Positions 63,946 through 64,000 of a stretch of 64,000 bases of DNA are shown here, piece by piece. The stretch is from an uncultured Myxococcaceae bacterium (GTDB taxonomy: Bacteria; Myxococcota_A; Polyangia; Polyangiales; Ga0077539). Each line of letters begins with the position of its first letter. Positions within the stretch are counted from its first letter, which is position 1. Below the pieces are notes generated by a model, which made no database searches, was not told where the DNA came from, and saw nothing but the letters and a program-made list of their open reading frames with translations. A program made the translations under genes and the position numbers. The stretch spans positions 50,564-114,563 of the forward strand of contig CAMFHP010000010.1 of NCBI GenBank assembly GCA_945952225.1, written 5' to 3'.

Positions 63946-64000
63946 ATGGCCAAGGAGAAGTTCACTCGTACGAAGCCGCACATGAACGTCGGCACCATCG
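63946..64000 (+). CDS. tuf: Elongation factor Tu (5' end only)
   Basis: Only MAKEKFTRTKPHMNVGTI is inside the window, the invariant start of EF-Tu, preceded by AGAGGAGACAG as ribosome site. It completes the str operon order rpsL-rpsG-fusA-tuf. The rest, including the GTP-binding domain, lies past the window end. Confidence 0.95.
   Translation, partial: MAKEKFTRTKPHMNVGTI

Overview
The window is GC-rich, densely coded DNA with strong third-position G/C bias, so long spurious open frames lie opposite most genes. Several traits point to a deltaproteobacterial or myxobacterial (Polyangia-like) chromosome: many lipoproteins with Asp-rich low-complexity stalks, RCC1-repeat and HExxH surface proteins, protein-kinase-like regulators, a very large chemosensory cluster, and a sigma-54/RtcR-type RNA repair operon. 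This assignment is inferred from content and was not tested by alignment. I saw no tRNA, rRNA, CRISPR array, phage or insertion sequence.

Layout. 1-2.5 kb: the start of rtcR (divergent) and the rtcBA RNA ligase/cyclase operon, with a near-consensus sigma-54 promoter. 2.5-10.4 kb (minus strand): rubredoxin, a MarR regulator with a histone-H1-like tail, RadA, a small membrane protein, PrkA kinase, an EF-hand 5'-nucleotidase, an Old Yellow Enzyme and a DUF2892 protein. 10.5-21.6 kb: a bacterial family B DNA polymerase, a DUF2237 lipoprotein, an Asp-rich metalloprotease, acetyl-CoA synthetase, a lipoprotein, a beta-barrel protein and asparagine synthetase.

21.8-39.9 kb (minus strand) is one long chemosensory cluster of 17 genes. 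It holds CheA (no P2 domain, two CheW-like domains), CheW, CheB, CheR, two canonical CheY proteins, two soluble receptors (one globin-coupled, one with three GAF domains), five proteins with the CheC/CheX phosphatase motif (two of them fused to receivers that have lost the phospho-acceptor Asp), an HDOD output protein, a membrane CheA-like kinase without a CheW domain, and a membrane CxC thioredoxin-like protein as first gene. No CheZ, CheC, CheD or flagellar gene was seen. This is the best candidate for an undescribed system: probably a cytoplasmic oxygen/redox-sensing phosphorelay with unusual investment in CheY dephosphorylation. A hybrid histidine kinase (40.1-41.9 kb) and a divergent pseudokinase/winged-helix regulator (42.1-43.3 kb) follow.

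43.4-50.1 kb: an RCC1-repeat lipoprotein, an AI-2E family permease, MoaE and MoaC, a beta-decarboxylating dehydrogenase and a lipoprotein. 50.5-59.5 kb: a split complex I operon, nuoEFJKLMN, lacking A-D and G-I here, with an enlarged NuoL. 59.6-64 kb: a lipoprotein, then the str operon rpsL-rpsG-fusA-tuf (tuf cut by the window end), with a long hairpin in the rpsG-fusA gap.
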